Assembly (NCBI GenBank): GCA_048213135.1 | Contig: PS015126.1 | Coordinates: 1 to 64,000 of the forward strand | Direction: 5' to 3' | Length of the DNA stretch: 64,000 nucleotides | Source of the DNA: Reclinomonas americana ATCC 50394 | Taxonomy: Eukaryota; Jakobida; Jakobea; Jakobida | Shown here: positions 22,190-35,027 of the stretch, piece by piece | Layout of the letters: each line of letters begins with the position of its first letter | How positions within the stretch are numbered: the first letter of the stretch is position 1 | Notes under the pieces: generated by a model | Database searches by the model: none | What the model was told of the DNA's origin: nothing | What the model saw: the letters and a program-made list of their open reading frames with translations, nothing else | Translations under genes and position numbers: made by a program

Positions 22190-22834
22190 ATCAATCCAAA
22201 AGGTTCAAGCGGTGGCCAAGGCACGCTAATAACGCATGCGAAGAGCGATTATCCCCTCTCACTTACTCATTGTGATCCACAAGGTCGTGACTGATAGCAT
22301 GTGGTGGTCGGGGCTCGCATAAGCCCCATGCAAAGAGCGATTATTCTCTCTCTCTCTCACTCATTTTGATCTACAAGGTGGCAACTGCTACCAAGAGGTG
22401 GCTAAAAACCCCGTCTAAAGAGCGATCAACTCTCTCTCTCTCTCTNNNNNNNNNNNNNNNNNNNNNNNNNNNNNNNNNNNNNNNNNNNNNNNNNNNNNNN
22501 NNNNNNNNNNNNNNNNNNNNNNNNNNNNNNNNNNNNNNNNNNNNNNNNNNNNNNNNNNNNNNNNNNNNNNNNNNNNNNNNNNNNNNNNNNNNNNNNNNNN
22601 NNNNNNNNNNNNNNNNNNNNNNNNNNNNNNNNNNNNNNNNNNNNNNNNNNNNNNNNNNNNNNNNNNNNNNNNNNNNNNNNNNNNNNNNNNNNNNNNNNNN
22701 NNNNNNNNNNNNNNNNNNNNNNNNNNNNNNNNNNNNNNNNNNNNNNNNNNNNNNNNNNNNNNNNNNNNNNNNNNNNNNNNNNNNNNNNNNNNNNNNNNNN
22801 NNNNNNNNNNNNNNNNCGTACGTACGTACGTACG

Positions 22835-22897
<63 letters not shown>

Positions 22898-22986
22898 GTA
22901 CTACGTACGTACGTACGTACGTACGTACGTACGTACGTACGTACGTACGTACGTACGTACTACGTACGTACGTACTACTACTACTA

Positions 22987-23071
<85 letters not shown>

Positions 23072-23330
23072 CGTTCGCTCATTGTGATCCACAAGTTGGC
23101 AACTGATATCAAGAGGTGGTTAGAAACCCCACGTAGATAGCTCTCCCTCCCTCCCTCCCTTCCTCCCTTCCTCCCTCTCTCATCTCTCTCTCTCTCTCTC
23201 TCTCTTATTTCTCCCTCCCTCTCTCACCCTTCTCTCTCATGCGATCCACATGGTGCAGACTGATATCAAGAGGCAGCTAGAAAACCCATGCAAAGAGCGA
23301 CAATATATCTCTCCCTCTCTCATTGCGCGA
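22190..23330 (+). repeat. Diverged repeat family (GATCCACAAGG ... AAAGAGCGA) with CT/TACG linkers and a gap
   Basis: At least four or five copies of a roughly 65-bp unit occur: about 22190-22245 (weak), 22260-22345, 22361-22430, 23081-23140 and 23240-23312. Copies share GTGATCCACAAG, GGCAACTGATATCAAGAGG and CCCATGCAAAGAGCGA. Units are separated by (CT)n tracts, and between units three and four by an N run (22446-22816) and (TACG)n/(TAC)n. No protein-coding potential is seen. Confidence 0.75.
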
Positions 23331-23382
23331 GTGTATTGCCGGCGATGGGTGGCTTCAAGCAACGGAAAAACACGACGCCGGA

Positions 23383-26300
23383 TCACACAATGGCCGTCAC
23401 GATTTGCACCACGTCTTCGTCCTCCAGCACGTGGTTGAGGCCGACTTGCTGTGGGCGCGGATTGTGCTTGGCGCTGCGGAAAAGGTGTGAGAAGAAGGAG
23501 CAAGGAAAGTTACCGGACTTGCGCAAAGTGGTGCACACCTGATACCCTGCAGCGAGAGAAGACACATGAGAGCAGGCACGGAGCGGAAAGGGAGAGGGGT
23601 AATTCAACGACGAACCCATACGTAGGCGTACTTGAACAAGCCTCGCATCTCTCGATGAACTCCGTCACACACGTCACCGACCGTGCTGCCAGCCAACATG
23701 ACTGCGAGACACGGGGGTTACAAATTGTACACATTGATGAGGCGTTGCATTATCGCAACTGAATGGCTCTCCAAAGTCGGGTGGGTCTGCAATCGACAAA
23801 CCGATGAGGTATGATGGACAAGGGGGAAAAATAGTGGCCGCACACGCAACTGCCACGCTTCTTCGTGTACACGCGGATCAAATTGAGTCCCTCCCAGATG
23901 CGTTCCACGAGGTAGTCCAAGTTGAGGTCCCACTCGCAGCTGAGCAAATCGGGGGAAGGGGGTATTAGGGGAAGGGGGAAGGGGGGAAAGGGAGATAAAG
24001 GAAGAGAAAAGGGAGGGAGAGAGACAGTGAAAGAGAAGTGGGAGAAAGGGGGAGAAAGGGGGAGAAAGGGTGAGAAGGGGAGAAGGGGAGAAAGGGGAGA
24101 AAGGGGAGAAAGGTGGAGAGAAGGGGAATGAAAGGGGGAGACAGGGAAAGGGAGAAGAGCAAAGGAGGAGAAAAGGGGGAGAAAGGGAGAGAAAGGGAGA
24201 GAAAGGGAGAGAAAGGGGGAGAGAAAGGGGGAGAGAAAGGGAGAGTAAGAAGGGAGAGAAAGGGGGAGTGAAAGCGGAGACAGTTCTGTAACGGCTCACC
24301 TGATGACCACCGAGTTCGGCTGGCGCGCCAGCTGATCCACCTCCTCAATGGTGATCTGATCGCACTTGTTGTAGACCTGCGTGTTGCGGAAGGAGTATTG
24401 GTGACTCATTCACACTCGCATCCCTCAAGAAATGTCAATGACACGCAACATACAGGGCTGGCAGGTACTGCCGATTGCCCTCGATCACATCGATGAACTG
24501 ATCGTCGGTGGCGTCCTCGCGGAACACGACCTCGGCATTGTGGATCTCTGTCGGTCGGCAAACGTGAGGGGAAGTGGATGGGAGAGGCAGGAGCTTATTT
24601 TCGTTTCGCACGCAACTGTACAGGCCAAGAATGTCACGGCACAGCTTCTCGTTCATGTGAGTCAGCGGCACTGTCTTGCCGAACGAGATGCCACCGGCCT
24701 TCTTGATCTGTTTGTTTGTCGTTGGTGAGTGGAATGTCATGTATACAGAAGGTGTTGATGAGCGACTGTCCGCACCGTCAGCGTCACATCCGGGGGCTTA
24801 ATGTTGACACGAATGCCGCACTTGAAGAGCTCCTCCTCCAGCAACGCCTTGTGCACCGCGCCCTTGCCGGCGTCGAGCATCAGCTGTGCGAGGGTAGGAA
24901 AGGGGGGACGGGAGGAAGAGGGGAAGGGGGAAAGGGAGAGGGATAATAAGTATCACACTCCTCTTTGAAATCTTATGCGCACGTTTTTCGTGCTCTTCAG
25001 TCTTGAGTCTCTTGCACGTTTTCACGTGCGGAGGACGGGAGGAAGGAAGGATAAAGAGAGGAAGAGCGGAACAGGGAGGTGCAGCAGACAGAGGATAGAC
25101 GGAACAGAGCAACAAAATTATGCGGGCTCGGGGAAGGGCATTGGTCGAAGACTGGGAGTAGCAGAGGAAAACGGAGGGCACATGGAGAGCCGAGAAAATG
25201 AGATGCCATCTAACCTGTCGCCAAATGCGCGACTATAGGTGGGCCGTGGGGGACGAGGAAAGAAAGATGCCGACGGGGAGAGGAAGAGACGATGGCGACA
25301 GTTGAGAAGAACATGAGGGAAGGACGGAGAAGGCATTGAGCGAGAGGACGAGAGTCCATACGACGAAGAGTGACAGTGTTCGCGCCGATGAAGGAGAAGA
25401 ACACGAGGGAAGGACGGAAGGCATTGAGCGAGAGGACGAGAGATTATACGACGAAAGAGTGACTGTGTTCGCGCCGGAGAAGGAGAAGAACATGATGGAA
25501 GGACGGAGAAGGCATTGAGCAAGAGGACGAGAGTCCATACGACGAAAGAGTGACAGTGTTCGCGCCGATGAAGGAGAAGAACATGAGGGAAGGACGGAAG
25601 GCATTGAGCGAGAGGACGAGNNNNNNNNNNNNNNNNNNNNNNNNNNNNNNNNNNNNNNNNNNNNNNNNNNNNNNNNNNNNNNNNNNNNNNNNNNNNNNNN
25701 NNNNNNNNNNNNNNNNNNNNAGACCATACGAAGAAAGAGTGGCAGTGATCGCGCAGATGAACGAGAAGAACATGAGGGAAGGACGGAGAAGGCATTGAGC
25801 GAGAGGACGAGAGTCCATACGGACAGTGTTCGCGCAGATGAAGGAGGGAGGAGCAACAGGACGATGAAGACACATAGGGAGGCTACAGAGTCTTCCTCAC
25901 TTTGCCATCCACTCACCAACACGAGATCAGCGGTACGTGCCGTGGCAATCACTTGGCGACCGCGACCCTTGCCTGCAAACACATCGAACTGAGAATGAAA
26001 TAGAGACAGATGCACATTGCAAACAGTGCTCACCTTCCGCAGCTCCTTCGACGATACCCGGCAGATCGAGGAGCTGGATTTCGGCGCCGTTGTGCTTGAT
26101 GTTGCCAGGGACGGCGGTGAGCGTGGTGAACTGATAAGGGGAAAGGATGAGGGACGAGGCTGAATGGGGAGAAGATAATGGGCATGGGGGTAGACCTCGT
26201 ACGCGGCCGTCGCGGATTCCGTGTCGGTGATCTTGCACAGCAGGGTGGACTGCGCGGGGGAGGGAGGGGGGGAGGGAGCAGAGTGAGGAAAACTGACGAG

Positions 26301-26583
26301 ACAATGGAGGGCCAAGCAGCGGCTTGAGAGCGAGAGAGTGCACAGGAGGCAGAACGCTCCCATCATCATTATCTGAGAAACCTCACCTTACCCACACTGG
26401 GGAAACCGACCATGGCCACACGCGCAGATCCACGCTTCTTGGTGTCAAAACCCTCACCTCCCTGACAAAAGCAAAACACAAGCAATCAGTGAAGGAAAAT
26501 GTGCCCTCTCTCTCTCTCTCAAGAAGCAGCTCTCTCTTTGCCTCTCACAGACTAGCACCCTGTCTGCCACACAGACTCTCTCA

Positions 26584-26627
<44 letters not shown>

Positions 26628-26680
26628 CTCTGTGCACTCACTCTTACACATTCTCTCTCTCTCTCACTGTCACACATTCG

Positions 26681-26714
<34 letters not shown>

Positions 26715-27200
26715 CACACACACACTCAGTCTCTCACTGTCACACATTCGCACACACACATACACACACATTCTCTCCCTCTCCCTCCCTNNNNNNNNNN
26801 NNNNNNNNNNCTCTCTCCTCCTCCTCCCTCCTCTCTCTCTCTCTCTCCTCCTCCCTCCTCCTCCTCTCTCTCTCTCTCTCTCTCTGCTCTCTCCCTGCTC
26901 TTCCCCCTTTGCAACTCACCTTTCCTGAGCCCTTCTCACCCTCCAACAACTGCGAGCGCAACTGCGCAAGTCGCGCCTTCAACAAGCCCAAGTGATACTG
27001 ACAAAAAAACACACAAGAGTGAGTGAGAGACACAAGCAAGAAAGAGAGACTGAGAAAAGCACCTCAGTTCGCTTGTTCTTTTGCGTCTTGGCATACTCCT
27101 CCTCAATCTGCGCATGTTGTCACTCAGCAAACACACACACAACACACACACACTCTCTCTCCACACACTCAACATCCTTGATGCGCTCGAGAATACCCAT
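23383..27200 (-). CDS. DRG1/RBG1 family developmentally regulated GTPase
   Basis: DRG1/RBG1 GTPases bind translating ribosomes together with a DFRP partner. Sixteen exons join without a frame break to 368 residues (human DRG1 has 367): 27200-27174, 27107-27063, 26997-26920, 26461-26387, 26249-26196, 26130-26034, 25972-25917, 24883-24776, 24707-24617, 24547-24450, 24376-24300, 23939-23851, 23786-23760, 23701-23616, 23546-23539 and 23473-23383. Landmarks are [29 protein letters not shown], the G1 loop GFPSVGKS, switch region [12 protein letters not shown]3 [20 protein letters not shown]4 NKCD, and the TGS-domain end [10 protein letters not shown] with [10 protein letters not shown]. Exon 15 is only 8 nt (GGTATCAG) and restores YVWGISAKHNP. 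Four donors are GTTGCG. One intron holds an 88-91 bp minisatellite and a gap. The start codon lies only 60 bp after the stop of the gene upstream on the same strand. HTVPLTH-like wording favours DRG1/RBG1 over DRG2. Confidence 0.93.
25320..25860 (+). repeat. 88-91 bp minisatellite with a 100-base gap, inside a DRG1 intron
   Basis: The word AGGCATTGAG recurs near 25331, 25419, 25510, 25599 and 25790, that is, every 88-91 bp, with two periods spanned by the N run 25621-25720. Units also share GAGAGGACGAGAGTCCATA and GTTCGCGC. All copies lie within the intron 24884-25916. Confidence 0.85.
26580..26905 (+). repeat. (CT)n and (CA)n microsatellites with a 20-base gap
   Basis: A CT run at 26599-26632, two CA runs around 26690-26770, Ns at 26791-26810 and CTCCTC tracts to about 26905. 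All lie in the DRG1 intron 26462-26919. Confidence 0.85.
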
Positions 27201-27260
27201 TTTTGCTTGTGTGGCCTTGTGTCAAACAACAACAGAAATTCAAAATATTTACACTGTCTC

Positions 27261-29203
<1,943 letters not shown>

Positions 29204-29559
29204 GAGACACTACTGATGCGATGCGCGAAAGTGACAAGGACGAGTGTGTGGAACGAAACCCGCGTGCGCGCGCACCCTCTTGGCGAATTTGATGACAAGA
29301 AACACACACACACACTCGCTGTGAGAAGGAGAGTGGTGGGTAGAGAGAGAGGGAGAGAGAGAGGGAGAAGAAGTGTGCGAGAAAAGAGACACACGATGCG
29401 TTCGTATGTGCGTTTGGTCAAAAAAAGATGTGCATGTTAGCTGATTGGAATGGACGGTGGAATCGAAAAGGGGTAAGGAAAGCGGCGTGAGGTCGGCGGG
29501 CGTGTTTGGTGTGCATATGCGTGATGGTGCTAATGTCCCCTCACTCGATATGAGGCGCT

Positions 29560-30065
29560 GGGCGAGTGCAGTGTTGTGTAACAGGGAATGGCGGGAGAAG
29601 TGCTCGCTCTGTCCAGGTCCGAGAGGGAGAAGGCTGTTGAGGTTTCTCTGTGTGCGTGCATGTGCATGGCTTGTTTCTCCGTCATTATGAACCGTGTGGA
29701 CGCCGGTGAGTGTGCGCAGTGTTGTGTAACTGGAAGTGGCGGGAAAGGTGCTCGCTCTGTCCGGGTCTGGGAAGGAGAAGGCTGTTGAGGTTCTCTGCGT
29801 GCGAGCATGTGCCTGTCTCACTGCTCTCTCACTTTGCGCTGTGTGAATGCCGGCGAGTGAACCGCAGCGTTGTGTAGCTGGAAGTGGCGGGAACGTGCTC
29901 GCTCTGTCCGGGTCTGGGAAGGGAAGCTGAGTGAGTGTTTCTCTGCAAGTGTACATGTGCCTGTCTCACTGCTCTCTCGTTTTGCGCTGTGTAGATGCCG
30001 GCGAGTGAACCGCAGTGTTGTGTAGCTGGAAGTGGCGGGAGAAGTGCTCGCTCTGTCCCTCTAAT
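29560..30065 (+). repeat. 148-bp tandem repeat, about 3.3 units
   Basis: The word GTGTTGTGTA (once GCGTTGTGTA) begins at 29571, 29719, 29867 and 30015, a spacing of exactly 148 bp each time. Each unit also has TGGCGGGA, GTGCTCGCTCTGTCC and a CTCTGYRHGYG...CATGTGC block. The array lies between the divergent kinase and RAB18 genes. It is not CRISPR: the units are contiguous and have no unique spacers. Confidence 0.9.
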
Positions 30066-30278
30066 CCTCAATCAACAAAACGTGCGTGAGTGAAGTGTGC
30101 CTCTGTCTCTCTCTTTCTGTGCGTGCTTGGGTCTCGTGTGTAGCGAGATCTTTCAGTGAACGGGCGCGCGTTTGAGAGACACGTGTCTTTGTGTGTCTGA
30201 GTGACATCGCGCGTCTGACGTTTTCTCTCTCCCTTTGTGTGCTTTCTGTGTTGACAGGTTGTTTTGTGTTTGTCTTCC

Positions 30279-33200
30279 ATGAGCGACTACGATTACATTT
30301 TCAAGGTGAGCAGCGCGGGAGGGAGAGTGAGGGAAGGAGTGACAAGGGAAACAGCTATTTTTTCTCTCTTTCGCTGTCACGTGTCGGTGCTGACAAGGAA
30401 CGAACTGAGAGGGAGAGAAGAAGGGAAAGGGAGTGGAGGGGAGTTGATCACGACTCTTCTCAGTCTCATTCACACTCATTTCACTCTCGTGCTCTGTGAC
30501 GAATCACGCTCTCCCACACACACGAGCACACGCGTTCTCCCTGGCTCCCTCTACTCTCTGTCCCCCTCCTCTCGCTCTTTTGCACTGTCACAATCCGAGC
30601 AAAGATCGCGCTCCTCGTTTCCTCCTTCCTTTCATCTCATCTCCCTCTTTGTCGGCACGCAAACGCACACGCTCTCGTTTCTCCTTCCTCTCCTCTCATC
30701 TCCGTCTTTGTCGGTCTCAAACACAACGCAGATCACACAAACGCACAGGCTCACGTTCCTCCCTCCTCTCCTCTCATCTCCTTTTTGCCCTTACACAAAC
30801 ACAACACAGATCGCACTCCCACAAACTTCTCCCTGACTGCCTCTACTCACCTCTCCTCTTCTCCTTTGCTCTGACACAATACACAGCGCAAACCAGACGT
30901 TCTCTGCGTCGTGATGTCTTGTGTTTCCTTCTCCTCTCCTCTTGCTATCGCCTTTGCACTGCTCAATCACAACACAGATCACGCTCCCGAGGATATAAGC
31001 ACGCACTCTCTCCCCTCTCTTCCTCTTTCCCTCTCATCACTCTCCTCTTGTCTCTTCTCATCTCTCCTTTGCTCTGTCGCAAGCACAACGCGCATCACGC
31101 TCCTCCTGATGCAAGCACGTACCGCTCCCTCTTTTCCCTCTTTGCCTGTTCTCGCATCTCTCTTTTGCTGTACGAATCACGCTCCCGCAGACGCATGCAC
31201 ACACGCTCTCCCTGGCTCCCTCTACTCTGTTCCCCACCCGCTTCTCCTTTGCCCTATCGCAAACACAACGCAGATCACAGGCGCTGGTCGGTGGCGTTCT
31301 TCCTCTCTTTCTCTCTCTCACTTTCTCTTGATGCACTGCTCATGGACACTATGCCGTTCTTTGTTTCAACGCTTCTATATCCCTCTTCCTCTTGCGTTCT
31401 CTATCATCATCAACTGTCCCTCTCTCTCTCACTGCAGCAGCTCGCTGTTCTTCTCTCCCTCCCTTCTCTCTCTCGCCGCTCCTCATCCTTGTTTTTTTGT
31501 GCGTGCATAGATCCTGCTGGTGGGCGACGCGTCGGTCGGCAAGTCCTCGATTCTCCTGCGCTTCACCGACGACACCTTCGATGAGGAAATCGGCAGCACA
31601 ATTGGTAAGTGCTGGTGATGGAGAAGGAATGGGCGAAAGAGAGGATGGAGAGGGGGGGCGAGAACAAGCAAGAGGAATAGAAATATGCGAGTGGGATTTG
31701 TGACAAAGATCGCGCGAGTGTTTGCGGCTGGGCGAAGTGGGAGAGAGAGAGAGGCAGATATGGAGTGAGTGAGTGAGAGAGAGAGCGTTGAGAATGAGAG
31801 AGAACGAGAGACTGAGCGAGACTGAGCGAGACTGAGCGAGACTGAGCGAGACTGAGAGAGAAATGATAGATGCACAGAGTGAGATGGAGTTCCCTTCCTC
31901 TCCGCCATTCTCAACTCACTCTGTCTGTGCCCTACCACTGCCAGGTGTCGACTTCAAGAAGAAGATCGTCTCGATGAACCGCCAGCGTATTTTGTGCACC
32001 ATCTGGGACACGGCTGGTGCGTTTCGATCACTGTTCGTGTGCTGGACACGCACACTTGCATTCACGACTGCAATGGCACACACGCACACACGCACACGCA
32101 CACACACACACACACACACTCACTCACTCACACTCAAGTACACCCACACCCACAATAATACGCACACGCACACGCACGCGCACTTGCACAGCACACGTAG
32201 AACATGCAGTTAAGCATCCTCACTGTTGCACAAACTCACGCTTGCATAGACTCTCACTCTCTTTCACACACATACGCGCCCTTTCACCTGCACTCTCTCT
32301 CTCTCTCACGGGTTACTCGTCAACAGTGATACGTGCTCATGCACACCCGCACTCACACTCACACACGGGTACGTTTTCTCATTCACTGTTCTCATCGCAG
32401 GCCAGGAACGATTCCGCACGCTCACATCCGGTTACTACCGTAACGCCAAGGGAGTGGTACTGGTGTACGATGCCTCGAGCAGGAAGACGTTTGAGTCGGT
32501 GCAAATGGTGAGTTGCTGGTGCCGAATCACGTGCAAACAACGAGGGGACGCGGAAAGAAGGGAGGATGTGTGAGGGGAAGAGGAGGGAGGGGAAGAGGAG
32601 AGAGGAGAAGAGGAGAGAGGGGAAGAGGAGAGGGGAAAACGAGAGAGGGGAAGAGGAGTCACTCTCACTCTTTTCTCTCTCTCTCTCTCTCTCACACCCC
32701 CCAGCTTGCACATTGGCAAATTCGCTCACTTTCTCATCCACTCACTCGTTCTTCAACAAGTGCTTTCTCTCTCTGTGCCCACGCCTTACTTTCACACCAC
32801 CTTCTACGTATTCACTCACTGTTTCTCCCACTCGATCATTGTACGACCGACGTCCTCACTTGCATTCTGTCTCTGTTTCTCTCTTGTCTTGCACGCTTGC
32901 ACGTCCGTGTATTCGCTCGCTTTGTACTTGCTCATTCGTCGACCAGTGCCTTCTCTCTCTGTGCCTATCTCTCCCTCGCCTTATTTTCACACCACCTTCC
33001 ACGCATGTGCGCCTGTATTCAGTCACTGTATCCCCCTCGCTCATTATTGACAGACGACTTCTCTTCGTGCGCCTTCTCTCTCTGATTTCTCTCTTTCTCT
33101 CTCTTCTCTCTCTCACCCAGCTTGTACGTTCGCGCATTCGCTCACTTTCACGTCCACTCTCTCGTTCTTCGACAATCGCCTTCTCTCCTGTGCTCTCTCT

Positions 33201-34525
33201 CTTTCACTTGTTCATTTGCTTGTTTACTTTCACCCACTTGCTCGTTCGTGGACACACACGCCTCTCACTCTTTTGCTCACGATTCCCCCCTTTTGCGACG
33301 CAGTGGCTGGAGGAGGTCGACAACTACTCCACACACCAAGTGGTCAAGCTGCTGGTGGCCAACAAGATCGACCTGGAGAGCCAGCGACAGGTGTCGAGAG
33401 AAGAGGGTGCCAAGTTTGCGCGTCAGAATGGCATGCTCTTTATCGAGTGCAGTGCCAAGACGCGGGAGGGTGTCAGCGAGGCGTTTGAGGAGTTGATTCA
33501 CAAGGTGAGTTGAGAAAGGGAAGGGGGGAACAAAGGGAAGGGAGGAGGGAAGAGGGGAGGGAGGGGAGAGAGGGAGGGGAAGGGAAGAGATGCAATGAGA
33601 GCCGAGAATAGGGAGAGAGAGGAGGAGGAGATGTAAATAGAGGGCCACACTACTTAGTGGGAGACACACGAGAGGATTGAGGAATCCTCGTTGAGAAACG
33701 GCAGAGAGGTGGAAGAGATGCAAACAGAGAGCCACACTGCTTTGTGAGAGACACACGAGAGTAGTGATGAATGCACATCGAGGAAGACAGCGAGGTGGAC
33801 GTAACTGCATAAGAGATAAAAATGTCCTGCGAGGAGACCTTGGGCAGAGCGGAAGAAACGGCACTGTAGACGAGTGTCAGAGATAACACAACGAGGGAGA
33901 CATAGAGGGTCGATGAGCGCACGGCGGGAGCGACAGTGAATGGACGACGAGAGAGGCGTGCAGGGGAAATGACTGCATGCCGAGAGAGACGGGTTGGACA
34001 TAATTGCGAAAGAGAGGAAGGTGAATGGACAACGAGGGTGGTATGAGGAGAGATGATTGCATGTCGAGAGAAAGGCGATGATAGATGATCGCATGTCAAG
34101 GGCGACAGAGAAGAAGATGAATGGACGACCAGAGAGGCGTGAAAGGAGATGACTGTATGCCGAGAAGATATAGTTGAGAGAGAGAGAGAGAGAGAGAGGA
34201 AGGTGAATGGACGACGAGGTAGACATGAGGGGACGTGACTGCATGTCGAGAGAGATATTGAAGAGAGATGAACGGTGAATAGATATGTTTGAACAACCGA
34301 TGCACCCTGGGAGGAGAGTTGAATGCATGAACAGTGACTGCGAGAGAGAAGAGCATGAAATATCGAATGCGGCGCTGAGAAGACAGGGAGCCTGCGACTC
34401 ACAGACAGGTCTGCTTCTGACCGCCCCGCGCGCAGATTCTGGACACACCCGCTCTTCTGGAGAACGCAGCGCCGATTACGATATCACAACCGGCCGACGA
34501 GAGCAAGGGCGGACGGTGCTGCTGA
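30279..34525 (+). CDS. RAB18-type small GTPase
   Basis: RAB18 acts at the ER and on lipid droplets. Six exons join to 196 residues: 30279-30305, 31511-31604, 31945-32016, 32401-32507, 33304-33504 and 34436-34525. The order is [10 protein letters not shown]-loop [28 protein letters not shown] (effector loop, typical of RAB18/RabC); [22 protein letters not shown]; and [17 protein letters not shown]. The exon after that begins ILDTP and the protein ends GGRCC, a double-cysteine prenylation site. Animal RAB18 ends in a single-Cys CAAX-like motif, so the CC end is more like plant RabC. The start Met lies directly before a GTGAGC donor; no alternative start is needed. The introns are 340-1205 nt and three of them contain degenerate tandem repeats. 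ELP5 starts 137 bp downstream on the same strand. Confidence 0.95.
30490..31300 (+). repeat. Degenerate tandem repeat filling RAB18 intron 1
   Basis: The phrase CAAACACAACGCAGATCACG, with variants, recurs at irregular 70-130 bp spacing (near 30716, 30796, 30965, 31078 and 31258, with weaker copies near 30500, 30590 and 31165). Between copies lie CTCTCCCTGGCTCCCTCTAC-like blocks. No coding potential is evident. Confidence 0.65.
32718..33300 (+). repeat. Three-copy repeat of about 205-210 bp in RAB18 intron 4
   Basis: Blocks beginning with TTCGCTCACTTT-like sequence recur near 32721, 32923 and 33134. They share a CTCGTTCTTC..CA segment, CTTCTCTCTCTGTGCC, and TTTCACACCACCTTC in the first two. 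The pattern is diverged but plain by eye. Confidence 0.6.
33630..34290 (+). repeat. Degenerate 86-93 bp minisatellite in RAB18 intron 5
   Basis: GTGAATGGACGACGAG or a close variant recurs near 33936, 34021, 34109 and 34203. CCACACTRCTTWGTGRGAG occurs at about 33643 and 33730. Units also share GACTGCATGCCGAGAGAGA. The array occupies most of the 931-nt intron. Confidence 0.75.
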
Positions 34526-34662
34526 GCGCCGACCACGTGCGCGCGCACGTGTATGTATGTAGAAGGAAGTAAGAGCATGCTTGTTAGTGGAGGCAGAAAA
34601 GGGGCAGTGGAGGCGTGTACATTGAAATTGGTTGGTCCTCTCTGGTGTCCTCTGTGATTGAA

Positions 34663-34966
34663 ATGCTTCTCCAAGTGCTCTCACACACTGGCACCTATCG
34701 CCTGGTGCTGCTGGAGGACCGAGCATCGACACATCGCTTCACTCCACTCCTGCTTCGTCGCATTGTGCAGGCACATGAGTTGAGAGAATGAGAGAGAATG
34801 AGAGAGAAATGTGACTGTCTGTGCTCCTCCCTCACTCACGCTCACTCGCAGGTCCACGTGTGTGGTGGCCATGGACTCGCCTCCATCGCATTATCCTCGC
34901 ATGCTGAGGTGAGTGGAGAGGGAGAGAGAGAGAGAGATAGGAGAGAGAGGATGAGAGAGAGAGAGA

Positions 34967-35027
<61 letters not shown>

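Noticed and set aside
25320-25860. Minus-strand repetitive frame ([13 protein letters not shown] units) as a repeat protein
   Set aside because: It is the antisense-to-plus reading of the 88-91 bp minisatellite inside a DRG1 intron, with a stop-free frame by chance of unit length.
29560-30065. Possible CRISPR-like array
   Set aside because: Units are contiguous 148-bp repeats without spacers, in a eukaryotic intergenic region, and no cas genes are present.
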